From IMG/VR virus record IMGVR_UViG_3300009762_000029, positions 1-25,193 of that record: a stretch of DNA of 25,193 nt; one strand, given 5' to 3'. This stretch comes from a virus. The position numbers and the translations under genes were made by a program. Each line of letters opens with the position of its first letter. Position 1 is the first letter of the stretch. Of this stretch, positions 16,190 to 23,345 are shown piece after piece. The notes under the pieces are model-generated. The model did not search any database. It was not told where the DNA came from and saw nothing but the letters and a program-made list of their open reading frames with translations.

Positions 16190-16995
16190 CCCAGACCGCA
16201 CGCGCCGACAATGCGCCCGTCCTTCGTCCGCATCACTGGGTTGCCGAAACCGTCATGAATCAGTTCGCCTTCATCCGCAAACGCCGGCTGTCCGTTTGGA
16301 GTCGAGAGCACGGCCTTCATCTGGCGCACCTTTTGCTCATTCGAGATGTCGTACTGGTGCCACATAAACGGGTTCCCGCCGGTGCCATCCGGCCGCCGGA
16401 AGCCGAGTTTCCCGCAAATCTCGGACAGCGTTGTCGCCTTGAGGCCGTAGCGAGCGATGTTCCGCGACAGCACGTAATCGTCGATCAAGTGCTCAGGCTG
16501 ACAGCAGCCCGAGTGACGCTCTGCAATTGTAATGTGAATGTTCTCCAGCGCCGTTTCGAGCGACAGGTCTTCGAGTGGATGCCATAGGTCCAGGCACCAG
16601 TCGGACGCGATGGCACACCAGTTGCAACTCCCGATATGCCGTCCGTCGCGCCGGAAGTAGTTATCGTACGCCCATCGGATGCCCGCGAAGTCCTTACCGT
16701 TGTGGCAAACCGTATCCTTGCTCAAGTGGTCCGTGGGGTCGAACATCTCCGGCGAGATCAGCGTGTCCGCGTCGAAAAACAAATTCCAGTCTGCCCCCGT
16801 TTCCCTGGCGAGATCGCCAACCTGCAATTTTTCGTACGTGACCGGCATTGCGGTGAACCGCCGCTTCGAGATCACAAAGAAGTCGGCACCGATTTTCTTG
16901 GCGTACGCCTCCATCAGCGGGAACGTGAGGGATGTGATTTCTGGGCAGTAGTTGTTGATGCAGAGGGTGTAGATCGTTTTTTTCAGGTTCGCCAT
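16174..16995 (-). CDS. Glycosyltransferase, GT-A fold type, 273 aa
   Basis: GT-A enzymes transfer a sugar from a nucleotide-sugar donor using a metal held by a DxD motif. Here residues 75-77 of FFDADTLI are DAD, after a typical Rossmann-like start (KKTIYTLCINN...) and a variable region (YAKKIGADFFVISKR). Later residues ADEGELIHDGFGNPVM form an acidic C-terminal part. I chose ATG 16995 rather than TTG 17031, which directly follows the previous stop; neither has a strong ribosome site. The end overlaps the next gene, which encodes a different glycosyltransferase. Cysteines are unusually many (for instance HSGCCQPEH), possibly structural. Donor and acceptor are unknown; modifying a virion protein, phage DNA or the host envelope are the main options. 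Confidence 0.8.
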   Translation of the reverse strand: MANLKKTIYTLCINNYCPEITSLTFPLMEAYAKKIGADFFVISKRRFTAMPVTYEKLQVGDLARETGADWNLFFDADTLISPEMFDPTDHLSKDTVCHNGKDFAGIRWAYDNYFRRDGRHIGSCNWCAIASDWCLDLWHPLEDLSLETALENIHITIAERHSGCCQPEHLIDDYVLSRNIARYGLKATTLSEICGKLGFRRPDGTGGNPFMWHQYDISNEQKVRQMKAVLSTPNGQPAFADEGELIHDGFGNPVMRTKDGRIVGACGLGWGLR

Positions 16996-17031
16996 AGTGC
17001 CAATGGTAGCGCGAGGGTTAGAACATTGCAA

Positions 17032-17283
17032 CTACCACTGCCGCTTTATGCGGGCGATGACCCTGCGGAAATACCGGGAGACTCTGCGGTGGAGAGGGTA
17101 GGCTTCGGGGTAGCGCGCGATACAGTAGTCAACGCCGTACCGATCTTCAACCCGCTTGCGCGCTTCGGGGTCTGCTGCAATGGCTCGGGCTGCGAACAAG
17201 CGGCCCTTCTCCATTGCTATCGGATCGTCGAAACTTGAGGGTCTGACTGGGGGGCCGGGGATGGATGCCATGCCCCCCATCAT
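17032..17283 (-). CDS. Hypothetical protein, 83 aa
   Basis: The frame opens at TTG 17295, but two ATGs follow at 17283 and 17280; I take the first. No start has a good Shine-Dalgarno site, and a third ATG at 17271 sits close after a G-rich run. The product has a Met/Gly/Pro-rich N-terminus, a helical middle (AMEKGRLFAARAIAADPEARKRVEDR without the ends) and a strongly basic C-terminus (RRVSRYFRRVIARIKRQW). Its stop is directly followed by TTG codons of the glycosyltransferase frame. Function unknown. Confidence 0.6.
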   Translation of the reverse strand: MMGGMASIPGPPVRPSSFDDPIAMEKGRLFAARAIAADPEARKRVEDRYGVDYCIARYPEAYPLHRRVSRYFRRVIARIKRQW

Positions 17284-17301
17284 ACCGCTGGCCAAGGAGG
17301 A

Positions 17302-18069
17302 TTACCAGCGGTATGTTCGGCTCAGGCCGATGTCCACCAGGGAGTAGTTCCCGGCGGACGGGAGGGTCTCAGCCGGACCTACATAGCGCACCATGGCTTG
17401 ATCGATTTGGGTGTACGGGAGCGTAGCGGCGTTGTTCCCGCTCGCCGCGTAGTTCGCGCCCACCAACACGTTGAACAGGCCGACGCTGGCGTTCGAGTTC
17501 GCTGAGGACTGAGCCGCCAGGTACACGCCGCACCCGATTGCCGGCGTGCCGGTCAGCCCGGTTCCGAATGTCGAAGTCCCGTTATTGCCGGCAAACTGGA
17601 CGGTACACTTGCCGGATTCCTGGATGACCCATGAATTCCCAGCGCCCGGGTAGTTGATGAAGACGCCTGCAAACAGCGCCACGCCGATGTTGGCCGCCTC
17701 GTCGGATGTGACCTGGTACCTCATGTCCGTTTGCGGAGTGCTCACGTTGTTCGCGTTGCCGGGCGAAGCCGCGAGATCCCAGAACGCCGCGCGGCCGCGT
17801 TGCGGTACCGACGTGGAGTTTGGGTTCGTCCGCACGTATCGGTAGGTCCCCGTGTAGAGGTTACCAACAGAAGTGTTGGAGAGCGCCAGGGCGTCGGAAG
17901 GGCTCAGGATGAACCGATCCCCCGGAAGATTCGCGTCCCCTTGGGATGCAACGAACGGGGCTCCGGCCAGCGATCCGCCGACGACGGAATCTCCCGAGTT
18001 GTTCGAGTTCAGGTACTTTCCGTTGCTCAGATACGGAAAGGCTTGTTTTGAAAATCGTCCGCCTGCCAT
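17302..18069 (-). CDS. Probable head decoration or surface structural protein, 255 aa
   Basis: The protein is Ser/Asn/Gly/Ala-rich and beta-strand-like throughout (for example YRYVRTNPNSTSVPQRGRAA and AAQSSANSNASVGLFNVLVG), with few charged residues. That composition is typical of phage capsid decoration or fibre-like proteins. It starts with AGGAGG four bases before ATG, directly after the major capsid gene, as decoration proteins often do. No family is recognised. Its composition resembles the 121-residue product at 14503-14868 and the 150-residue one at 5794-6246. Abundant expression is suggested by the strong ribosome site. It could instead be a tail component. Confidence 0.65.
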   Translation of the reverse strand: MAGGRFSKQAFPYLSNGKYLNSNNSGDSVVGGSLAGAPFVASQGDANLPGDRFILSPSDALALSNTSVGNLYTGTYRYVRTNPNSTSVPQRGRAAFWDLAASPGNANNVSTPQTDMRYQVTSDEAANIGVALFAGVFINYPGAGNSWVIQESGKCTVQFAGNNGTSTFGTGLTGTPAIGCGVYLAAQSSANSNASVGLFNVLVGANYAASGNNAATLPYTQIDQAMVRYVGPAETLPSAGNYSLVDIGLSRTYRW

Positions 18070-18077
18070 ATTGCCTC

Positions 18078-19241
18078 CTATTGGCCGAACCCGACAATCT
18101 GCCAGTTGTCACGCGGCGAAGGCGTGTAGCAGTTCAGGGCATTCTGGTAGAACATCACTATCATGTCCGCGTTCGACTGCGAATAGACCGGAACGCCGAA
18201 GTGGTGGTTGTAGCGCGGACTGGCCGCTGGCCGAAGCTTCCAATCCTGCAACCGGAGTAGGAACAGCGGCTCACCGGGCTTGCAGGACGTGCTGGCCGGA
18301 TAGCCCGAGGCCGAGGATACCGTTGCCGGTGTGGTGAAGGGCGAAAGCGCGAGAGACATGCTCTGGGACAACCCGGTGGGCAGCAGAGCACCGAACTTCG
18401 TGGACGGTGCCAGCTTGTCCACGTGGATGAACATTTCCAGGATCTTCACGCCGGTCATACCGATACGCGCGTCGTTCTCCTTGCTGGCCGACATAGTCTC
18501 TTCGACGAAGGACTGCTGCGGTTGGATGCGCTTCAGCAGTTGGCCGAAGACCGCTTTGTTGCCGAGAGCGGTATCGGGCGGTTGGACGCACGCCAAATAG
18601 CCATCCAGGACCGTGGCGTAGTTGGTCGGGCCTACGTTTCCCGCTTGATCGCCGGCCCAGTACACGCCGGAGTTGATCGTCGAACTCACCGCGCCGTTGC
18701 GGAGTTGGTTGCCGTAGCTGGTGTAGACGTTTCCCAGGAAACCGGGGTCCACACCGTTGGAAAGGGCTTCATCCGCGCCGTTGATGTAGATCGACCGGTC
18801 CTGCAACACCGCGGTCGATGCTGCTTGCCCGTGGTAGTAGAAGTCGATGTTTATGTCCGTGGCGTACGATTCGACCGCGTTCTTCATGTACGCATCGTAC
18901 GTGCTCACCGCAGCGGCCGGCCCGGTGTTGATGACTTCGGTCTGCCACTCGTTGATCGGAATGTCGTAGGTGTACTCGCGGGGGGTGAAGGACAGCGCAG
19001 CCAAAATCTGCTGCTGAACGACCGTACGATCGGCTCCGGGAGTCGAGGCGCCGCCGTTGACCCGGTTGTACTGGAAGACTTCCTGCATGAACAGGCCGCC
19101 AGTGAACGGATCGTTTTGAGCGTAGTGGCGCATGATGCGCTGAAACGCGCCTTTAGCGAAGAAGTTGTCGTAAACGACATCCCTCTCCATTTCGGCGAGA
19201 GTTGTTGCTGAAATTTGGTCAAATGTCGGATCTGCGGACAT
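18078..19241 (-). CDS. Major capsid protein, 387 aa
   Basis: This is the likely coat protein, probably of the HK97 fold used by tailed phages. It directly follows the scaffold-like gene and has the best ribosome site in the block (AAAGGAG, six bases before ATG). The N-terminal part (about 1-110) has FFAKGAFQRIMRHYAQNDPFTGG and the strand-turn pattern FTPREYTYDIPINEWQTEVIN, typical of coat proteins with an N-arm and E-loop. A mid region is Asn/Gly/Thr-rich, and the C-terminus (LFLLRLQDWKLRPAASPRY, then PVYSQSNADMIVMFYQN) looks like the A/P-domain strands. Size fits. There is no protease domain or visible cleavage site. Confidence 0.82.
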   Translation of the reverse strand: MSADPTFDQISATTLAEMERDVVYDNFFAKGAFQRIMRHYAQNDPFTGGLFMQEVFQYNRVNGGASTPGADRTVVQQQILAALSFTPREYTYDIPINEWQTEVINTGPAAAVSTYDAYMKNAVESYATDINIDFYYHGQAASTAVLQDRSIYINGADEALSNGVDPGFLGNVYTSYGNQLRNGAVSSTINSGVYWAGDQAGNVGPTNYATVLDGYLACVQPPDTALGNKAVFGQLLKRIQPQQSFVEETMSASKENDARIGMTGVKILEMFIHVDKLAPSTKFGALLPTGLSQSMSLALSPFTTPATVSSASGYPASTSCKPGEPLFLLRLQDWKLRPAASPRYNHHFGVPVYSQSNADMIVMFYQNALNCYTPSPRDNWQIVGFGQ

Positions 19242-19258
19242 CGTTTACTCCTTTGGGC

Positions 19259-20122
19259 CTACTGCACCGGCCCCTTCATCTGGGTCTCCACTGCTCGGGC
19301 AATGCGCCTTGCAGCCCGATCTTGCTCCGTTCCGTCCTCCCAAGGCATCTTGTCCGTGCCGGGCCGCTTCGGGATGAAGGGGGTGTGGGACGGCAATGCC
19401 GTACGCATCATCGGGTTTCCGTACTGGGCCGCCATCTCGGCACGGGTTCGTTCCACCGCTTCCGCGGCGATCTTGTCATCGTGCTCTTTCTGTTTCGCGG
19501 CGGCCATCGCACTCCGCTTTCCCGGGAAGTCGAACTTCTCCGCGACAAACTGATCGAGCGGTTTCCGGGTTCCCTTGCACTCTTCGCGAAGCGCCTGCAT
19601 CCCGCGCATCTGCTGCCCGTTGACCACCGCCTCGTACTCGAAGAGGGACTTGCCCCCGGTGAGATAGGAGTACTCGGCTGCGATGTCGTGGGCCATCGTG
19701 ATCGCGCGTCCCTCCAAGTCCGAGAACTGGCCGTACGACTGCTGGAGGTCTGCCTTCGTCACGTACTCGGCCGTCTTGGCATCCTTCTCGACTGCGGCGG
19801 CGGCGGCGGCGACTTTGGCTTCGGCCTCCTCTGGGAGATAGTTGTACTCTCTGGCGATCTTTAGTTGGGCTTGGGCTTGGGCCAGCTTTTGCATCAGGTC
19901 TTGAGACTTCCGCTCTTCAGCGGTAAGACGCGGCTGCCACTCCTGGTCGAGTCTCATCTGCCACTGAGAATCGCGGTCCTTCAGCGTTTCAACTTCGGTC
20001 GAGATGGCGGCGTACTTCGTCTCCATCGATTCGCGGAACCTCTCGTTTTCGAGCAACGGCTTGACTGCATTTAAGTCCGCGTCCGTCCATCCTTGCGACT
20101 TAAGAATCTCTTCAAGTTTCAT
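19259..20122 (-). CDS. Scaffold-like capsid assembly protein, 287 aa
   Basis: Scaffolding proteins direct coat-protein assembly into a procapsid and then leave. This one lies directly between the head-entry genes and the major capsid gene, as scaffolds do, and is strongly helical: a Glu/Gln/Ala-rich region (about 65-120, with KLAQAQAQLKIAREY) likely forms a coiled coil. A run of six alanines within a longer Ala stretch is encoded by a GCC-type repeat (19794-19811). The C-terminus is basic (RRIARAVETQMKG), as expected for a coat-binding end. Length is near that of P22 and T7 scaffolds (about 300). The start has GAGGGA six bases upstream. No protease active site is evident. The call is from position and composition, not a recognised motif. 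Confidence 0.75.
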   Translation of the reverse strand: MKLEEILKSQGWTDADLNAVKPLLENERFRESMETKYAAISTEVETLKDRDSQWQMRLDQEWQPRLTAEERKSQDLMQKLAQAQAQLKIAREYNYLPEEAEAKVAAAAAAVEKDAKTAEYVTKADLQQSYGQFSDLEGRAITMAHDIAAEYSYLTGGKSLFEYEAVVNGQQMRGMQALREECKGTRKPLDQFVAEKFDFPGKRSAMAAAKQKEHDDKIAAEAVERTRAEMAAQYGNPMMRTALPSHTPFIPKRPGTDKMPWEDGTEQDRAARRIARAVETQMKGPVQ

Positions 20123-20132
20123 ATTCCATCCC

Positions 20133-20417
20133 TCACACTGGCGGGGCCACCGGCTCCGGGGCGGGCTGTGACTGCGCGAGCTTACTTTGCAGCCGGGCTA
20201 ATGCGTTGTGGATCTCGCGCACTTCCGACAAGGCAGCCGGGTACTTCATTCCCAGCCTCCGCGCCTTTTCAGCGATGTCGCGTACCCAAAGAACCGCTTC
20301 GGCGTTCGCATCGGGTTGTGGCGGCTGGGCGGAGATGAAGCCGCCGCCAGCGCCGGGGCCTTGCGGTTGAGGACGGGCTTCAGAGCCGGGGGCCGTCAAT
20401 GGTCCGCTCGGGGACAT
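20133..20417 (-). CDS. Hypothetical protein, 94 aa, Pro/Gly-rich ends
   Basis: The start lies one base after the preceding stop (TAACATG), with no strong ribosome site of its own, so coupling is likely. Residues 1-38 are Pro/Gly/Gln-rich and probably disordered. Residues 40-80 form a helix-rich core (WVRDIAEKARRLGMKY, then SEVREIHNALARLQSKLAQ). The tail is Pro-rich. The core resembles small helical proteins that sit between portal and scaffold in many podovirus genomes, but I cannot name the family. A scaffold-accessory or head-assembly role is inferred from position only. Confidence 0.72.
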   Translation of the reverse strand: MSPSGPLTAPGSEARPQPQGPGAGGGFISAQPPQPDANAEAVLWVRDIAEKARRLGMKYPAALSEVREIHNALARLQSKLAQSQPAPEPVAPPV

Positions 20418-20418
20418 G

Positions 20419-20520
20419 TTAGCCGATGTCGCCTTTCTTCTTGGAGCCGTACTTGTCGCCTCTCAGCTTCAAGCCAGGCTTTCCGTTGCCGCCCATTTTC
20501 TTTTTCGATCTGCTCTTCAT
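20419..20520 (-). CDS. Lysine-rich microprotein, 33 aa
   Basis: The ATG at 20520 has GGAG six bases upstream, a good ribosome binding site. The stop TAA lies one base before the next gene's ATG (20417). The product starts MKSRSKKKMGGNGKPGLKLR and has 12 Lys/Arg of 33 residues, in a Gly/Lys-rich, probably disordered chain. Its composition is like the 28-residue protein upstream, with no clear sequence match beyond Lys/Gly runs. The good ribosome site and tight coupling to the 94-residue gene make it more convincing than its neighbour. Function unknown; nucleic-acid binding is an inference from charge. Confidence 0.6.
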   Translation of the reverse strand: MKSRSKKKMGGNGKPGLKLRGDKYGSKKKGDIG

Positions 20521-20647
20521 GATTGGCTCCTGTTTTGAAAACTGCGGGGCGGCCGGTCGGTAGGACGCCCCTTTACTGCCGGTTGACCCTTTCACTCGGG
20601 GAGTGGACGCCTTTCAGCACCGCTCGTTTCCGGGATCAAGGGGTGGA

Positions 20648-20734
20648 CTAGCGCTTTCTGCCGCGCTTCTTGTTGTGCTTTTTGCCGCCGTGCTTGGGTC
20701 CCTTCTTGAAGGCGACCGGGCCGAAACCGAACAT
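20648..20734 (-). CDS. Lysine-rich microprotein, 28 aa
   Basis: A short frame runs from ATG (20734) to TAG (20648). The product begins MFGFGPVAFKKGPKHGG and ends KKRGRKR; 11 of 28 residues are Lys or Arg, with two His. AGGAG lies ten bases upstream, which is long but usable; an earlier ATG at 20742 is too close to that site and gives an out-of-frame Arg/Ser-rich product. It follows the terminator and precedes another tiny basic protein, with the scaffold and capsid genes beyond. Tiny basic proteins near capsid genes might bind packaged DNA or RNA or be a head-assembly cofactor; nothing shows which. It may also be non-coding. Confidence 0.45.
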   Translation of the reverse strand: MFGFGPVAFKKGPKHGGKKHNKKRGRKR

Positions 20735-20762
20735 ATGGGCATTGCTCCTTTCCCCCGGACAC

Positions 20763-20809
20763 AAAAAAAGGCCCAAGCAAAACCCTTTCGAGTCTTGCTT
20801 GGGCCTTTT
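20763..20809 (-). terminator. Intrinsic (rho-independent) terminator
   Basis: A perfect 15-base-pair inverted repeat (arms 20766-20780 and 20795-20809, core GGCCCAAGC/GCTTGGGCC) encloses a 14-base loop. On the minus strand it is followed by a run of seven T (20769-20763). The plus-strand side has only four T, so it works mainly on minus-strand transcripts. It lies after the portal operon and about 30 bases before the first capsid-operon microprotein, so it would end or attenuate upstream transcription. Confidence 0.9.
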
Positions 20810-20880
20810 CCGGTAACCGCGAGCCGATCTGCGCTGGCTACGCTAATCCAGGATGATTCCCAAACACCGTACCGTCACCA

Positions 20881-20910
20881 CGTATACACCAGATCGAAAA
20901 GCGTTGTCAA
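20881..20910 (-). promoter_or_regulatory. Candidate sigma70 promoter ahead of capsid genes
   Basis: A perfect TTGACA (20910-20905) overlaps the stop codon of the 71-residue gene. It is followed after 18 bases by TATACG (20886-20881, four of six consensus). Transcription would start near 20874 and run toward the intrinsic terminator at 20809-20763 and, on read-through, into the scaffold and capsid genes. The weak last two bases of the -10 box limit confidence. Confidence 0.45.
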
Positions 20911-21122
20911 GTGCCGAGTTTCCCGCGCTCCTCCGCAACGGCGTGCTGTATCGTCCCGCCGGGGCCGACGTGGATAAGCACGGACCCGAAGAAGCGCTCC
21001 GCCTTCAGGATATTCCCAATTTGCGCGATGTCTTCCCACGAGCGTACCTCGAATGTCCTCCGGCGGACAATCTCCTGCTGCTCATTGATGGGAGTTGGGG
21101 TCCAGGTGGCACTGAGCCTCAT
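20907..21122 (-). CDS. Hypothetical protein, 71 aa, coupled to portal
   Basis: The ATG at 21122 shares one base with the portal stop (TGATG), so translation probably re-initiates after portal. The same frame stays open further upstream, but that part is out of frame inside portal and was left out. The protein has an acidic/basic helix (INEQQEIVRRRTFEVRSWEDI) and a compact C-terminal strand-turn part (GSVLIHVGPGGTIQHAVAEE). I recognise no family. It is the last gene before a promoter-terminator island, and its stop codon overlaps the TTGACA element there. Confidence 0.68.
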   Translation of the reverse strand: MRLSATWTPTPINEQQEIVRRRTFEVRSWEDIAQIGNILKAERFFGSVLIHVGPGGTIQHAVAEERGKLGT

Positions 21123-23182
21123 CAGCTTTCTTTCACTATCGTGCGGGTCCCGCCGTCCTTCTGTGCCATTTGCGGCGCGGCCTGCCCGGAAGGTGGACGG
21201 CCGCCTTTTGACGTGCTCCCGCTTTGCTTCGATCCCGGCGCTCCACCCATCAGACCTTGCTCGATACCGAGAGTCTGAATGATCTTCTGCATCCTCGCGG
21301 CGAAGATCACTTCCTCTTCCTTCTCCGCTCGGAACCGGGCCTGTTCGGTGTTGCCTTCCGGCTTTTCCACGTTCGGGATGTCGCAGGACTCCATGATGGT
21401 GGCTCCACTGATCTGGATGCCGCGCTGGCGCAACTGGAGCAATAGCAGCCGGTGCGTCATTTGGGTGTATTCGTGTGCTGAGTGGGGTGTTATCCAGCAC
21501 CGAACTTGACCCATGAACCACTTAGACCGCTGCATCTGTGTGTACATCGACGGCTTGACTTCTTCGTTTTCGCCGTGAATCACTTCGCTCGGAAGATGCG
21601 ACGGGATGATGGAACTCGGGTTGTAATCGAATACCTGAAGAGATAGCCCATCCGGACCGAGGTACTGCATGAGCCGAGAAGTGTCCATGTACTGCAAGAC
21701 CAACCACCCAACCTGCGACCCTACCTGACCAAGCCCCTCCTCCATCGACCGGGAGATGTCCTTCACGATTGGTCCCTGCGCTGAAATCAGAGCTTCAAGT
21801 TGGTCCATTCCCTTGCCGAGTGCGCGCGCCTTCCCGAGTTCCAGGATGTCGCGAGTCTGGAACAGGTAGTCCAATTCCTCCGTCAAGTATTTGAGGACTT
21901 CGAGTTCCTCGGCGTGTATTCGGTAGACTTCCGCCGGGACTGCTGGCTCCAGCGGGTTATCGACCGCATCGCCGTCGTACCCGATGCGCGTATTTGGCTG
22001 AAACGGATCGAAGTCCTCGGCTTCCTTAGGGTTTACTCCGTTGATGTTGTACTTCAGCGGAAGGCCCTGAATCGCACGCACTTTGTTGACGCATCCGCGG
22101 CCGATCTCATCGATGGACTTTTGCAGTTCCCACCCGTCTCCGATAAGCGAGAAGCCCATCGGCTCCCAGGGCCACTTGTCGAGAGAGAACGGGATCAAGT
22201 CCAATTTCCCATGCCAGTTGAACGCCGGGCCGTCGTACGGGATGCAGTCCTCAGTCGAGATGATGAGGCGCCGCTGGGGGTAGATCCGCGCATCCAACTC
22301 ATTCGCCTTGCGCGGCTTTCCATCGGTTCCGGGGATTTCTTCGCCGTAGGACGGCACTTCGTAATACCAGGACGCCCCCGGCTCGCCCATCGCCATGCGA
22401 TGCCCCGAGGTGTTGATGCTGCAATCGTTGATGGTTGTCCAGCGCATTTGCACGTACTGATCCGAGAGCCTATCTTCCTGCTTACGTCGGAACCATGACG
22501 TAACGCGCTTCCATGCGTTCTGTTCGCCGGCCTTCCGTGCTTCCGCGGCATACCAGTATTTGCATTGGTCTGGTCGGATGCGGTCCTGATAGAGCGGGAA
22601 ACGCCAGTGGCCCTCGTAGATTGGAGTTTCGTCCAGCAGCGTCACCGAGTACGCGCGCTGGTAGTCCCCATCGGCGGGAAGTTGCACTGGTAGAACGCAG
22701 GGCTGGCCGTACGTCAACAGTTCGATGGTTCCGTGGCCTTGAAGGTCGCGTCTCCACACGGGACGAATCCAGCCGGTCCCCGTTGCCGCCGCATACGCCA
22801 ACACTTCTTTGATAGCTTGGTCCCAGTACCCCTCCAGGTACAGCGCCCAGACGGTTTTGTTCATCGCTAGGGCGTAGTCCTTGAACGCCTCGCCCGCGTT
22901 GTATCCCCAGAGTGGCCGGATGTTCGCGAGACCGGAGATCATTGTGCGGACGTTCGTTTTTAGCCGATGCCCCGAAAGGTGAGAGCGGTAGCTGAGTAGG
23001 GTGTTCTCCGTGTCCAGGCCACTTAACACGTCCAGGGATTTGCGCCAATCTCGGAAGCCGCGCTGAGATTCAGTCCATGCCGCTCCCTGCTCGACCGTCT
23101 CCCGAAGCCACCCAAGGCGGTACTTCTCGCTGGTTTCGGCTCCTGGTGCTTGCCACTCTTTCGGTACACCGGCGTCAAACAT
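21122..23182 (-). CDS. Portal protein, 686 aa
   Basis: The portal forms the dodecameric ring at one capsid vertex through which DNA is packaged and ejected. The call rests on size (podovirus portals are usually about 500-750 residues), on the acidic-aromatic helical character, and on position before scaffold and major capsid genes. Visible features include an N-terminal helical region (about 25-130), a central wing-like part with strands such as YEGHWRFPLYQDRIRPDQCKYWY, a region near 345-365 (IPFSLDKWPWEPMGFSLIGDGWELQKSIDEI) resembling portals that co-locate membrane/wing and stem helices, and a disordered Gly/Ser/Gln-rich C-terminus. The start is backed by GGGAGG six bases upstream. The stop shares its A with the next ATG (TGATG). 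Individual catalytic residues do not apply; homology was judged by eye. Confidence 0.85.
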   Translation of the reverse strand: MFDAGVPKEWQAPGAETSEKYRLGWLRETVEQGAAWTESQRGFRDWRKSLDVLSGLDTENTLLSYRSHLSGHRLKTNVRTMISGLANIRPLWGYNAGEAFKDYALAMNKTVWALYLEGYWDQAIKEVLAYAAATGTGWIRPVWRRDLQGHGTIELLTYGQPCVLPVQLPADGDYQRAYSVTLLDETPIYEGHWRFPLYQDRIRPDQCKYWYAAEARKAGEQNAWKRVTSWFRRKQEDRLSDQYVQMRWTTINDCSINTSGHRMAMGEPGASWYYEVPSYGEEIPGTDGKPRKANELDARIYPQRRLIISTEDCIPYDGPAFNWHGKLDLIPFSLDKWPWEPMGFSLIGDGWELQKSIDEIGRGCVNKVRAIQGLPLKYNINGVNPKEAEDFDPFQPNTRIGYDGDAVDNPLEPAVPAEVYRIHAEELEVLKYLTEELDYLFQTRDILELGKARALGKGMDQLEALISAQGPIVKDISRSMEEGLGQVGSQVGWLVLQYMDTSRLMQYLGPDGLSLQVFDYNPSSIIPSHLPSEVIHGENEEVKPSMYTQMQRSKWFMGQVRCWITPHSAHEYTQMTHRLLLLQLRQRGIQISGATIMESCDIPNVEKPEGNTEQARFRAEKEEEVIFAARMQKIIQTLGIEQGLMGGAPGSKQSGSTSKGGRPPSGQAAPQMAQKDGGTRTIVKES

Positions 23183-23333
23183 TGCGTGCCTCCCTCAGTT
23201 CCCTATAGTACGCCCTGCAACGAGGGCAGTAAATGAGCACTGGATAGCGCCATGTAAATTTGACCCGGTGGCAGCGCCAACAGGTCACGCGAATCCGCGT
23301 CGTGCAGAGCCACCACTTGAACCGGTTAAGCAC
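23175..23333 (-). CDS. Zinc-ribbon microprotein, 52 aa, GTG start
   Basis: A 159-base reading frame starts with GTG at 23333, six bases after a perfect GGAGG (23344-23340). It ends with TGA at 23175, inside codons two and three of the portal gene (8-base overlap). The product has two cysteine pairs, CWRC at residues 18-21 and CPRC at 36-39, spaced as in a zinc ribbon, within a very basic, aromatic-rich chain. The TRIRVTCWRCHRV stretch looks like a zinc-knuckle strand pair. Small zinc-ribbon proteins are common in phages and usually bind DNA or a protein partner; the target here is unknown. The coupling to portal suggests expression with the head genes. The Shine-Dalgarno, the exact overlap and the Cys pairs make chance unlikely. 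Confidence 0.72.
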   Translation of the reverse strand: MLNRFKWWLCTTRIRVTCWRCHRVKFTWRYPVLIYCPRCRAYYRELREARNV

Positions 23334-23345
23334 TCGGCACCTCCA

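Noticed and set aside
19794-19811. Short GCC/CGG triplet repeat
   Set aside because: It only encodes a run of alanines in the scaffold-like protein; no phase-variation sense, as the unit is three bases.
20810-20880. Possible tRNA or structured RNA between the promoter and terminator
   Set aside because: No T-loop GGTTCGA-like motif or cloverleaf can be drawn; only a simple hairpin remains, which I report with the leader.
21123-21521. Upstream extension of the 71-residue frame to 204 residues
   Set aside because: It overlaps the end of portal out of frame and reads as poor protein. The TGATG join at 21122 gives a clean start.
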